A stretch of DNA of 64,000 bases. Origin: Streptomyces sp. SID12501 (GTDB taxonomy: Bacteria > Actinomycetota > Actinomycetes > Streptomycetales > Streptomycetaceae). The stretch lies in NCBI RefSeq assembly GCF_010550245.1, contig NZ_JAAGLU010000022.1, forward strand, positions 116,028 through 180,027, read 5' to 3'. A program made the position numbers and the translations under genes. Positions 15,474 through 22,921 of this stretch are shown here, piece after piece. Every line of letters starts with the position of its first letter. Within the stretch, counting starts at the first letter, position 1. Under the pieces are notes generated by a model. The model ran no database searches, was not told the origin of the DNA, and saw only the letters and a program-made list of their open reading frames with translations.

Positions 15474-16688
15474 CTACACGTACTTCTTCAGCTCCCGTCG
15501 GGCCAGCGACCGCTGATGCACCTCGTCCGGCCCGTCCGCCAGCTTCAGCGTCCTCGCACTCGCCCACAGCTCCGCCAGCGGGAAGTCCTGGCTCACCCCA
15601 CCCGCCCCGTGCAGCTGAATCGCCTTGTCGATGATGTCCACCACCGCACGCGGCGTAGCGATCTTGATCGCCTGGATCTCGGCGTGCGCACCCTTGTTGC
15701 CCACCGTGTCCATCATCCAAGCCGTCTTCAGCACCAGCAGTCGCAACTGCTCCACAGTGACCCGCGCGTCCGCGATCCAGTTGTGGACCACACCCTGCTG
15801 GGCCAGCGACTTGCCGAACGCCGTACGCGAGACGGCCCGGCGGCACATCAGCTCGATCGCCCGCTCCGCCATCCCGATCAGCCGCATGCAGTGGTGGATA
15901 CGGCCCGGGCCGAGCCGCGCCTGCGCGATCGCGAAGCCGCTGCCCTCCTCGCCGATCAGGTTCGCCGCGGGCACCCGCGCCTCGTCGAAGACCACCTCGG
16001 CGTGGCCGCCGTGGGAGTGGTCCTCGTAGCCGAACACCTGCATCGCCCGCTTGACCGTGACGCCGGGGGTGTCCCGGGGGACCAGGATCATCGACTGCTG
16101 GCGGCGGATGTCGGCGCCGTCGGGATCGGTCTTGCCCATCACGATGAAGATCTGGCAGCGGGGGTTCATCGCCCCGGAGATGTACCACTTGCGGCCGGTG
16201 ATGACGTATTCGTCACCTTCCCGCCGGATCCGCGTCTCGATGTTCGTCGCGTCGGACGACGCCACCTCGGGCTCGGTCATCGCGAACGCCGAGCGGATCT
16301 CGCCCGCGAGGAGCGGCTCCAGCCACTGCTTCTTCTGCTGTTCGTCGCCGAACTGCGCCAGCACCTCCATGTTGCCGGTGTCCGGAGCCGCGCAGTTCAG
16401 CGCCGTCGGCGCCAAGTGCGGGGAACGGCCGGTGATTTCGGCGAGGGGGGCGTACTGGAGGTTGGTGAGTCCGGCGCCGTGCCGGGCGTCGGGCAGGAAG
16501 AGGTTCCACAGGCCCTGGCGGCGCGCCTCGGCCTTCAACTCCTCGACCACGGCCGGGGTGTCCCACGGCGAGGCCAGCTGCTCGCGCTGCTCGTGCTCGA
16601 CCTGTTCGGCCGGATAGACGTACTCGTCCATGAAGGCGAGGAGCTTGGCGCGCAGTTCCTCGGTGCGCGCGTCGAACGCGAAGTCCAT
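15474..16688 (-). CDS. Acyl-CoA dehydrogenase, ACAD10/11 (LvaC-like)
   Basis: A 404-residue acyl-CoA dehydrogenase of the ACAD10/ACAD11 branch. Motifs include 'AFAMTEPEVASSDATN', the 'WYISGAMNP' region, 'RTAFGKSLAQQGVV' and 'QLHGAGGVSQDFPLAE'. In human ACAD10/11 and in Pseudomonas LvaA/LvaC, such a dehydrogenase works with an APH-type kinase to remove the hydroxyl of 4-hydroxyacyl-CoAs through a phosphorylated intermediate. The kinase gene is immediately upstream with a 6-bp gap, so the same chemistry is likely here. A shared terminator follows at 15409-15455. Confidence 0.9.
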   Translation of the reverse strand: MDFAFDARTEELRAKLLAFMDEYVYPAEQVEHEQREQLASPWDTPAVVEELKAEARRQGLWNLFLPDARHGAGLTNLQYAPLAEITGRSPHLAPTALNCAAPDTGNMEVLAQFGDEQQKKQWLEPLLAGEIRSAFAMTEPEVASSDATNIETRIRREGDEYVITGRKWYISGAMNPRCQIFIVMGKTDPDGADIRRQQSMILVPRDTPGVTVKRAMQVFGYEDHSHGGHAEVVFDEARVPAANLIGEEGSGFAIAQARLGPGRIHHCMRLIGMAERAIELMCRRAVSRTAFGKSLAQQGVVHNWIADARVTVEQLRLLVLKTAWMMDTVGNKGAHAEIQAIKIATPRAVVDIIDKAIQLHGAGGVSQDFPLAELWASARTLKLADGPDEVHQRSLARRELKKYV

Positions 16689-16694
16689 GACGGA

Positions 16695-17732
16695 TCAGCC
16701 TTCCTGGAGACCTGTGTGAAGTGTGGTCAGGCCGTGCTCGATGAAGACGGGGACCAGGTCCCCGATGCGGTCGAAGCCCGCGCCGACCGTCTGGCCCAGC
16801 GTGTAGCGGTAGTGGATGCCCTCCAGGATCACGGCCAGCTTGAACCAGGCGAACGCCGTGTACCAGGCGATCGCCGAGACGTCGCGCCCCGAGCGCGCCG
16901 CGTACCGTTCGATCAGCTCGGCAGGGGAGGGGTGTCCGGCGGCCTCGGCGGTCGTGGAGACCGGGGAGTCGGGCGCGCCCAGCGGCATGCTGTACATCAC
17001 CAGCAGGCCCAGGTCGGTGAGCGGGTCGCCGAGCGTCGACATCTCCCAGTCGAGGATCGCCGTGATCCTGTCGTCCGCGTCGATCAGGACGTTGTCCAGC
17101 CGGTAGTCGCCGTGCACGATCGCCGGGGTGGGGGAGTCGGGCAGGGCCCGGCCGAGCGCCGCCTGCAACTCGTCTATGCCGGCCAGCTCGCGGTTGCGGG
17201 AGGCGTCCAACTGCTTTCCCCAGCGCCGCAGTTGCCGGTCGAGGAAGCCCTCGGGACGGCCGAAGTCCGCGAGGCCGACCTCGGCGGGGTCGACCGCGTG
17301 CAGCTCGACCAGCGTGTCCACCAGCGACAGCACCACATCGCGGGTCCGCGCCGGGCCGATCGGGGCGAGCTGCCCGGCCGTGCGGTACGGCGTGCCCGGC
17401 ACGAACTCCATGACGTAGAACGGCGCTCCGAGCACCGACTCGTCCTCGCACAGCAGCACGGGACGCGGGACCGGTACGGCGGTCGGATGCAGGGCGCTGA
17501 TCACCCGGTGCTCGCGCCGCATGTCGTGCGCCGTGGCCAGGACATGGCCCAGCGGAGGGCGTCGTACGACCCACTGGGTGGTGCCGTCGGTGACCGCGTA
17601 GGTGAGGTTCGAACGGCCGCCCTCGATCAGCCGGCCGGTCAGGGGGCCGTGGACCAGCCCGGGGCGTTCGCCGTCGAGCAGTACGCGCAGCCGGTCGAGA
17701 TCGAGACCTGGCAGGTCGTCCGGGGGCATCAT
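16695..17732 (-). CDS. APH-family kinase, LvaA-like
   Basis: A 345-residue aminoglycoside-phosphotransferase-fold kinase. The catalytic loop is 'VHGDYRLDN' (His207, Asp209, Asn214) and the metal-binding motif is 'ILDWEMSTLGDP' (Asp228). This variant is the one fused to or paired with ACAD10/11 dehydrogenases. It phosphorylates 4-hydroxyacyl-CoA, not an antibiotic. It is the first gene of a two-gene operon with the dehydrogenase. The near-perfect TetR palindrome 17770-17787 lies 38 bp before its start. Confidence 0.88.
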   Translation of the reverse strand: MMPPDDLPGLDLDRLRVLLDGERPGLVHGPLTGRLIEGGRSNLTYAVTDGTTQWVVRRPPLGHVLATAHDMRREHRVISALHPTAVPVPRPVLLCEDESVLGAPFYVMEFVPGTPYRTAGQLAPIGPARTRDVVLSLVDTLVELHAVDPAEVGLADFGRPEGFLDRQLRRWGKQLDASRNRELAGIDELQAALGRALPDSPTPAIVHGDYRLDNVLIDADDRITAILDWEMSTLGDPLTDLGLLVMYSMPLGAPDSPVSTTAEAAGHPSPAELIERYAARSGRDVSAIAWYTAFAWFKLAVILEGIHYRYTLGQTVGAGFDRIGDLVPVFIEHGLTTLHTGLQEG

Positions 17733-17769
17733 CGCTCCTACGCGTGCGGAAACAGGGCCTGCCTTATGA

Positions 17770-17787
17770 TGCCGACCGGTCGGTATG
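17770..17787. promoter_or_regulatory. Probable TetR operator, CCGAYCGGT site 3
   Basis: ATGCCGACCGGTCGGTAT is an 18-bp palindrome with one mismatch, and its central 12 bp (CCGACCGGTCGG) are perfect. It lies directly before the kinase-dehydrogenase operon. It is the best-formed of the three related sites in this cluster and so probably the highest-affinity one. Confidence 0.65.
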
Positions 17788-17891
17788 TCGTCCAGTGGGT
17801 GAGCGAAAAGTGACCGGCGTCTCGCTTCCAGTGCGCGGAAGGAGACGCCGGCCGGGTGGGGCGGGGGAGCGGTGCCGGTGGCCGGAAACCG

Positions 17892-18194
17892 TCAGTGGTC
17901 GTCCCAGTGGTCCTGGTGCGCCGCGTGCCGGTGACCGTCGTGCAGGAAGTCGACATGGTCGCCGTGCAGAACGCTCGGGTGCCCGCAGCCGTCCCCGTGC
18001 GCGTGACCGTGGGCGTCGTGCGCCAGGTGCTCGCCGGGCTCGCACTCGTCCCAGTGGCCGCTGTGCGCGCGGTGCAGATGACCGTCGTGCGCGTAGTCCA
18101 CGTGGTCGCCGTGCGGCACCTCCGTGTGGCCGCAGTCCTGGCCGTGGGCGTGCTCGTGGGTCGGGTGTTCCTGGTGAAGGGTGGGGGTGCTCAT
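17892..18194 (-). CDS. Histidine-rich metal-binding protein
   Basis: A 100-residue protein with about 28 histidines plus many Asp and Glu, and no membrane segment. It is an internal duplication. Each half runs through an HxHAHG-start, a 'CGH' knuckle, 'HGDHVDY/F', 'HDGH+H' and 'HxxHWD'. Such a composition suggests binding of zinc, nickel or copper, as a buffer or metallochaperone. The ATG at 18194 follows GAAGGCGAG. It is divergent from an oxidoreductase gene. No transporter is adjacent. Confidence 0.82.
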   Translation of the reverse strand: MSTPTLHQEHPTHEHAHGQDCGHTEVPHGDHVDYAHDGHLHRAHSGHWDECEPGEHLAHDAHGHAHGDGCGHPSVLHGDHVDFLHDGHRHAAHQDHWDDH

Positions 18195-18345
18195 GATGCT
18201 CGCCTTCGGGTGTTCGACGGTGCTGACGTACTTGTGGTGACGCCGGACAGGCTGTCACTCAAACCATCCATATCAGGCTATTCGACTTGCGTGGCGTCCG
18301 CGCACCCCGGAAGGTCGAACATTAGGAAACCGGAGGGCCAGACAT

Positions 18346-19296
18346 ATGAAAGCCATTACCTACAGCCGGTACGGCGGTCCCGACGTCCTGGAGTACACGG
18401 AGGACGCCCCGGACCCCAAGGTCGGGCCCGACTCGGTGCTGATCAAGGTGCGGGCGGCGTCGGTCAACCCGGTGGACTGGAAGTGCCGCGAGGGCTATCT
18501 CGACGGCATCCTGGACCCCGTCTTCCCGGTGACACCGGGCTGGGACGTCTCCGGGGTCGTGGTGCGCCCGGGCGCCTCCGTCTCCGAGTTCGCCGTGGGT
18601 GACGAGGTCATCGGCTACGTACGCGAGGACTTCCTCTCGCGCGGCACCTTCGCCGAGTACGTCGCCGCGCCGGTGCGCACCCTCGCCCGCAAGCCCCGCA
18701 ACCTCTCCTTCGAGGAGGCGGCCGGGCTGCCGCTCGTCGGGCTCACCGCCTATCAGGTGCTCGCCAGGTCGCTCGGCGTCCGCACGGGCGAGACCGTCCT
18801 GGTGCACGCGGCGGCGGGTGGGGTCGGCTCCGTCGCCGTCCAGCTGGCCCGCCGCCACCTGGGCGCGGCGCACGTCATCGGCACGGCGAGCGTGCGCAAC
18901 CACGACTTCGTACGCGAACTGGGCGGTGACCCGGTGACATACGGCGAGGGCATGGCCGACCGGGTACGGAAACTGGCCCCGGGCGGAGTCGACGCGGTGT
19001 TCGACACCGTCGGCGGCGACACCCTGAAGGACTCCGTGGAGCTGCTGGCTCCCGGGGGCCGCCTGGTGTCGATCGCGGACCCGGGCGTCGTCGACCTCGG
19101 CGGTACCTACTACTTCGTACGCCCCGACGCCGTGGACCTCGCGCACCTCTCCGACCTGGTCGAACAGCACGTGTTCTCGCTGCATGTGTCCGACACGTTC
19201 CCTCTGGAGCGCGCGGCGGAGGCGCACCGGCTGAACGCGGAGGGCCGTACCAGGGGCAAGATCGTGGTGACGGTGGACTGGGCCGAAGAGGCCTGA
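18346..19296 (+). CDS. NADP-dependent zinc-less alcohol dehydrogenase/quinone reductase
   Basis: A 316-residue medium-chain dehydrogenase of the quinone-oxidoreductase type. The nucleotide-binding loop is 'VHAAAGGVGSVAVQLA'; the N-terminal domain has 'ASVNPVDWKCREG' and 'GWDVSGVV'. The zinc ligands of classical alcohol dehydrogenases are absent. CCGGAGGGCC precedes the ATG at 18346. It is divergent from the His-rich gene. The substrate is probably a quinone or enone, which cannot be narrowed from sequence. Confidence 0.9.
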   Translation: MKAITYSRYGGPDVLEYTEDAPDPKVGPDSVLIKVRAASVNPVDWKCREGYLDGILDPVFPVTPGWDVSGVVVRPGASVSEFAVGDEVIGYVREDFLSRGTFAEYVAAPVRTLARKPRNLSFEEAAGLPLVGLTAYQVLARSLGVRTGETVLVHAAAGGVGSVAVQLARRHLGAAHVIGTASVRNHDFVRELGGDPVTYGEGMADRVRKLAPGGVDAVFDTVGGDTLKDSVELLAPGGRLVSIADPGVVDLGGTYYFVRPDAVDLAHLSDLVEQHVFSLHVSDTFPLERAAEAHRLNAEGRTRGKIVVTVDWAEEA

Positions 19297-19351
19297 CAGC
19301 CAGCCATCCAGCCCGACCGCCCGACAGCCCGACCGGTGGCGGGCTCCGGCG

Positions 19352-19690
19352 TCAGAGGACGAGCGCCGCCCCGCACACGGCCAGGGTGACAGTGCACAGG
19401 GTCGCGGCCGTGGCGTGCCGGGCGGCGAGCGCCGGCGGACCGTCGTCGCCCGTCGTCGCGAGCGTCCGGATACGCCGGTGGGCGACGACGAGGAACCACA
19501 GCCACAGCACGCAGCACATCGCGCAGACGACGACCCCGGCCGCCGACGGCCCGCCGTGCAGCGCGGACTTCCCGGCGAGCACGGCGGCGACGGTGCTCGA
19601 CAGCGTCGTACGCCGCCATGCCAGCCGGGTCCGCTCCGGCTGCAGCCCGGGATCCCGTACCTCTCCCTCGCTCACTCCGGCCTCGGTCAT
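19352..19690 (-). CDS. DUF202 membrane protein, second of a pair
   Basis: A 112-residue protein with the DUF202 core: 'PERTRLAWRRTTLSSTVAAV' followed by three hydrophobic helices (about residues 29-43, 51-69 and 94-112). Function is unknown; DUF202 proteins resemble the membrane part of VTC subunits. The ATG at 19690 overlaps the stop of the upstream DUF202 gene as ATGA, indicating translational coupling. Confidence 0.85.
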   Translation of the reverse strand: MTEAGVSEGEVRDPGLQPERTRLAWRRTTLSSTVAAVLAGKSALHGGPSAAGVVVCAMCCVLWLWFLVVAHRRIRTLATTGDDGPPALAARHATAATLCTVTLAVCGAALVL

Positions 19691-20079
19691 CTGTTCCCCC
19701 GGGCCAGTACGACGATCACCATGGCGACCGCGACCACGGCGACCGCGAGGCTCAGCAGCGTCGGGAAGCGGGACACCGGCAGGTCCTCGCCCCGCCGCAT
19801 CGCCCGCTCGCACCGCACCCAGTGGTTGACGGCCCGCAGCGAGCACAGCACCCCGGCCGTCAGCAGCGCGAGCGCCAGCCCCACACGCCAGCCCCACCGC
19901 AGGTCGGGCAGGAACTGGTCCACGGCGAACCCGCCGCCGATCAGCGCCAGCGCGGTACGCAGCCAGGCCAGGAAGGTGCGTTCGTTGGCCAGGGAGAATC
20001 GGTAGTCGGGGGTGCGGCCCTCCTGGCCGATCCCCTGGGGGGTGAACCACATACGGACGTTCCGTGCAAAATCGATCAC
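19687..20079 (-). CDS. DUF202 membrane protein (YidH-like), first of a pair
   Basis: A 130-residue YidH-like DUF202 protein with the signature 'PDYRFSLANERTFLAWLRTA' and three transmembrane helices. The GTG at 20079 is chosen because it yields the family-typical start VIDFARNVRMWFTPQG. Its last 4 bp overlap the next DUF202 gene, so the two products are probably made together and may form one complex. The role is unknown. Confidence 0.87.
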   Translation of the reverse strand: MIDFARNVRMWFTPQGIGQEGRTPDYRFSLANERTFLAWLRTALALIGGGFAVDQFLPDLRWGWRVGLALALLTAGVLCSLRAVNHWVRCERAMRRGEDLPVSRFPTLLSLAVAVVAVAMVIVVLARGNR

Positions 20080-20090
20080 ATGTAGGAACC

Positions 20091-20660
20091 TTACGTGCTC
20101 TTGGCCGACCGGTAGGCCGTGAGGTGCTCGTACGCAGCCAGTCCGTCCGGCACCCACTCCCACTCGGCCAGCCGCCGTTCCACCTCGGCCTCCGGCAGGA
20201 ACGTGTGCCAGGCGACCTCCTCCACCTGGGGGTGGACGGGCAGCTCGCAGCGGACCTCGTACACCGCCGACCACCAGCTCCGGCCGGCGCCGTCGTCGTA
20301 AAGGAACTTGAAGAGGGGTTCGGGGCGGGGCAGGCCCGTGACGCCGAGTTCCTCCTCGGCCTCCCTCAGTGCCGCGTCGTCGTACGACTCGCCCGCGCCC
20401 ACGACTCCGCCGACGAACATGTCGTACAGGGAGGGAAAGACCAGCTTGGTGGGGGTGCGGCGGTGGACGAAGAGCCGGCCTCGGGCGTCCCTGGCCTGGA
20501 TGAAGACGCAGCGGTGCCGAAGCCCGCGTGCGTACGCCTCGCCCCGTGGGGACCGGCCGACGACCTCGTCGTTCTCGTCGACGATGTCGAGGATCTCGTC
20601 GGCGGGATCGGCGGGACCTACGGGATCAGCGGGAGTGCTCTCGTGGGAGTGAGTGCTCAT
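20091..20660 (-). CDS. Nudix hydrolase
   Basis: A 189-residue Nudix hydrolase of the YfcD/IDI-like type. The Nudix box matches the GX5EX7REUXEEXGU consensus at every fixed position ('GVVGAGE' through 'REAEEELGV'), giving the metal-binding glutamates. An early 'ILDIVDENDEVVGRSPRGEAY' strand is typical of the subgroup that also includes isopentenyl-diphosphate isomerase. It hydrolyses a nucleoside-diphosphate-linked compound that is not identifiable here. The start may be 20660 or 20669. The start region overlaps the end of the upstream transporter gene by about 35 bp. Confidence 0.88.
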   Translation of the reverse strand: MSTHSHESTPADPVGPADPADEILDIVDENDEVVGRSPRGEAYARGLRHRCVFIQARDARGRLFVHRRTPTKLVFPSLYDMFVGGVVGAGESYDDAALREAEEELGVTGLPRPEPLFKFLYDDGAGRSWWSAVYEVRCELPVHPQVEEVAWHTFLPEAEVERRLAEWEWVPDGLAAYEHLTAYRSAKST

Positions 20661-21546
20661 GTCTGCCATCCAAGCCCATCGCCCTCGGCGCGCAGCCGCT
20701 CGGCATCGCCGGGTGGAGGCCCAGGAGGACGATGCCCACGACCACCGCCGCGAGGCCCGCCGCCTCCCATGCCAGTGCCCCGGTGTCGGTGCGCAGCCGG
20801 TCGCCGAGGAAGCCGACGCCGCAGATGATCCCGGCCAGGGGCTGGGCCGCCGTGAGGGCGGGCAGGGACATGCGCAGGGGAGCGGTTTCGAAGGCGCTCT
20901 GGACCAGGATCAGGCCGGTGAGACCGAGGAGCAGTACCCCGTACGGCTGCCAGCCGGTGAGGACGTGGGTCAGGCCGCCCTCCGAGAAGCGCTGACCGGT
21001 GACCCGCGTCAGGGCGTCCTGGACGCCGTAGAGGAGGCCCGCGGCCAGGGCCAGCAGGACCGGGCCGGCGCTGAGGCGGGAGCGCTTCGCGTACGTCGTG
21101 AGGAGCAGGGCGAGGCCCAGCATGGTGCCGATGATCAGCCAGTGGCGCCAGGGATCCGTGACGGCCGTGCCGCCGCGCGGTTCGCCCGCCACGATGAACG
21201 CCGTCACCCCGCCCGCGAGGAGCAGGAGGCCGGTCCAGCCCTGTCGGCCCAGCGGCTGCTTCGTCTGATGGCGGGAGAGGGCGAGCGCGAAGAGCAGGTT
21301 CGTCGCGAGCAGCGGTTCCACCAGGGACACCTCGCCCTGGCTCAGCGCGATCGCGCCAAGCACCATGCCCGCCACCATCAGACCGATGCCGCCGAGCCAG
21401 CGCGGCACCCGCACCAGGTCCAGGAGCAGCCGCGGGGAGAGGAAGTCGCTCAGGGGGGCCTGCCGGGCCACGTTCTGCTGGAGGACGAAGCCGAGGCCCA
21501 GACAGCAGGCGGCGCTCACGGCGAGAGTCAGAACCAGAACGGACAC
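20626..21546 (-). CDS. DMT-superfamily transporter
   Basis: A 306-residue integral membrane protein with nine or ten hydrophobic helices and two EamA-like halves, in the drug/metabolite transporter superfamily. Examples are 'GGIGLMVAGMVLGAIALSQG', 'EPLLATNLLFALALS' and 'LTAAQPLAGIICGVGFLGD'. The GTG at 21546 is preferred: 'ATCGAGGTACCCCGC' precedes it, and longer starts add Pro/Arg-rich residues. It overlaps the Nudix gene's start. The substrate is unknown. Confidence 0.82.
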   Translation of the reverse strand: MSVLVLTLAVSAACCLGLGFVLQQNVARQAPLSDFLSPRLLLDLVRVPRWLGGIGLMVAGMVLGAIALSQGEVSLVEPLLATNLLFALALSRHQTKQPLGRQGWTGLLLLAGGVTAFIVAGEPRGGTAVTDPWRHWLIIGTMLGLALLLTTYAKRSRLSAGPVLLALAAGLLYGVQDALTRVTGQRFSEGGLTHVLTGWQPYGVLLLGLTGLILVQSAFETAPLRMSLPALTAAQPLAGIICGVGFLGDRLRTDTGALAWEAAGLAAVVVGIVLLGLHPAMPSGCAPRAMGLDGRHEHSLPREHSR

Positions 21547-21900
21547 GCGGGGTACCTCGATGACGGGGCGGATTGTGGGGTGTGGTAGAGGCCGACTGTA
21601 ACCGCCCCCGGCGGGTCCTGCCCCGGGGATGTGACGGAATCGTCGGGCCGGCAGGGTCACGTCCGTGTCCGGACGGTCACGATGTCACGACTTGACGTGA
21701 ACTTTGAGGGGTTGAGGGGGCGTGCAGGGATCTGTCGTCCGTCAGGTCAACTGTCCTATACAGATGCGTAATTGACACGTGTCGCATACATATCCGGCCT
21801 TGACGTGAAGCATTCGTGGAGGGTTTGCTGTGCGTGATCAACCGATGGCCGTCGATCGATCGCCGTCAACAGACCGCGTCGTGTGAGGAAGTTCCCCGCG
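21547..21900. other. Non-coding gap with a short perfect dyad
   Basis: This 354-bp gap lies between the divergent transporter gene and the next gene. I see no gene in it. It holds the 10-bp palindrome GACACGTGTC (21774-21783), whose TTGACA start could be a -35 element. GATCGATCG sequences sit around 21853. The 5' third is GC-rich and the middle is relatively AT-rich, as expected of a promoter region. Confidence 0.5.
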
Positions 21901-22851
21901 GTGTCTCCACCTCCACCACCCCTGGGCCGTGGCCGCAAACGTGCCGCCCAGGCCTTCGACGCCGCGCTCGACGACACCGAACTCGTCGCCGCGCGCACCG
22001 CGCTGGCCCAGGGGCGCTGGCAGGCCGTCCGCGCACTGCTCTCCACCACCGGCGACGACTGGGACCGCCGGGGGCACCGGGTCACCGTCCTCGCCCTGGA
22101 GTCCGGCACCGCCGCCTGGGCCCGCGACTGGCTCCTCGCCGAACCGGAGTCCGCCGACGCCTCCGTCCTGCTCGCCGCAGCCACCGTCCAGCGGGCCCTC
22201 GCCGGCAAGGACAAGCCGGTCCGGGCCCGCGACGCCTGCCACGCCGCCGCCGCGCTCGCTCCCGCCGACCCCACACCCTGGCTCGGACTGCTCCAGCTGG
22301 AGCGGAACGTTGGCCCCGAGGAGACCGTCGTGCAGCTCTTCGACGAGGTCCGGCACCGCTACCCGGACCACCACCACGCCCACCATCTGATGGTCGCGCG
22401 CCTCGCCGAGCGCCGTACCTCCGCCGGGCAGGACCCGCTGCACGAGGTGTACGACTTCGCCCACTGGGCCGTCGAGCAGGCCCCCGCCGACTCGCCGTTG
22501 GCGATCCTGCCGGTCGTCGCGCACGCCGAGCGCTACCGCGTCCTCGCCGCCGCAGGACTGGAGTCCGCCGACCCGGCGTCCTCCGGGCACTGGGTCGGGC
22601 GGCGGGCCCGCCAGGTGATGAAGGCGGCCTTCGACTGGTGGCTGGAGTGGGAGCGCGACGACCATCCGCGCCGCCTGATCGACCTCAACTTCCTTGCCCA
22701 CGCCAAGTTCTGCGAGGGCCGGGGCGCGGAGGCCGCCGCCCTGTTCCACCGGATCGGCCCGCACCAGACGCCCGCTCCATGGTCCTACCCGGACCGTGAC
22801 CCGCACACCGCCTTCCGTGCCGCCCGCGCCACCGCGCTCGGCACGGTGTAA
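21901..22851 (+). CDS. Unrecognised tetratricopeptide-like protein
   Basis: A 316-residue soluble helical protein whose alpha-alpha pairs (for example 'ARTALAQGRWQAVRALLSTT') look like degenerate TPR repeats. There is no signal peptide, membrane segment or catalytic motif. The GTG at 21901 is favoured because it gives 'VSPPPPPLGRGRKRAAQAFD', with GAGGA upstream; the GTG at 21883 is possible. No function can be proposed. It may be co-transcribed with the permease 70 bp downstream. Confidence 0.7.
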   Translation: MSPPPPPLGRGRKRAAQAFDAALDDTELVAARTALAQGRWQAVRALLSTTGDDWDRRGHRVTVLALESGTAAWARDWLLAEPESADASVLLAAATVQRALAGKDKPVRARDACHAAAALAPADPTPWLGLLQLERNVGPEETVVQLFDEVRHRYPDHHHAHHLMVARLAERRTSAGQDPLHEVYDFAHWAVEQAPADSPLAILPVVAHAERYRVLAAAGLESADPASSGHWVGRRARQVMKAAFDWWLEWERDDHPRRLIDLNFLAHAKFCEGRGAEAAALFHRIGPHQTPAPWSYPDRDPHTAFRAARATALGTV

Positions 22852-22921
22852 CGCCCCACGCACCACTGAGAAGTTCCGTCACCACTGAAAATTCCAGTAC
22901 GCCCGAAAGGACAACCCCGCG

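Noticed and set aside
16695..17732. Aminoglycoside resistance kinase
   Set aside because: The APH fold is real, but the coupling to an ACAD10/11-type dehydrogenase and a catabolic TetR points to acyl-CoA metabolism.
21774..21783. GACACGTGTC as a firm regulatory site
   Set aside because: A ten-base dyad is weak evidence on its own, so it is only mentioned in the gap description.
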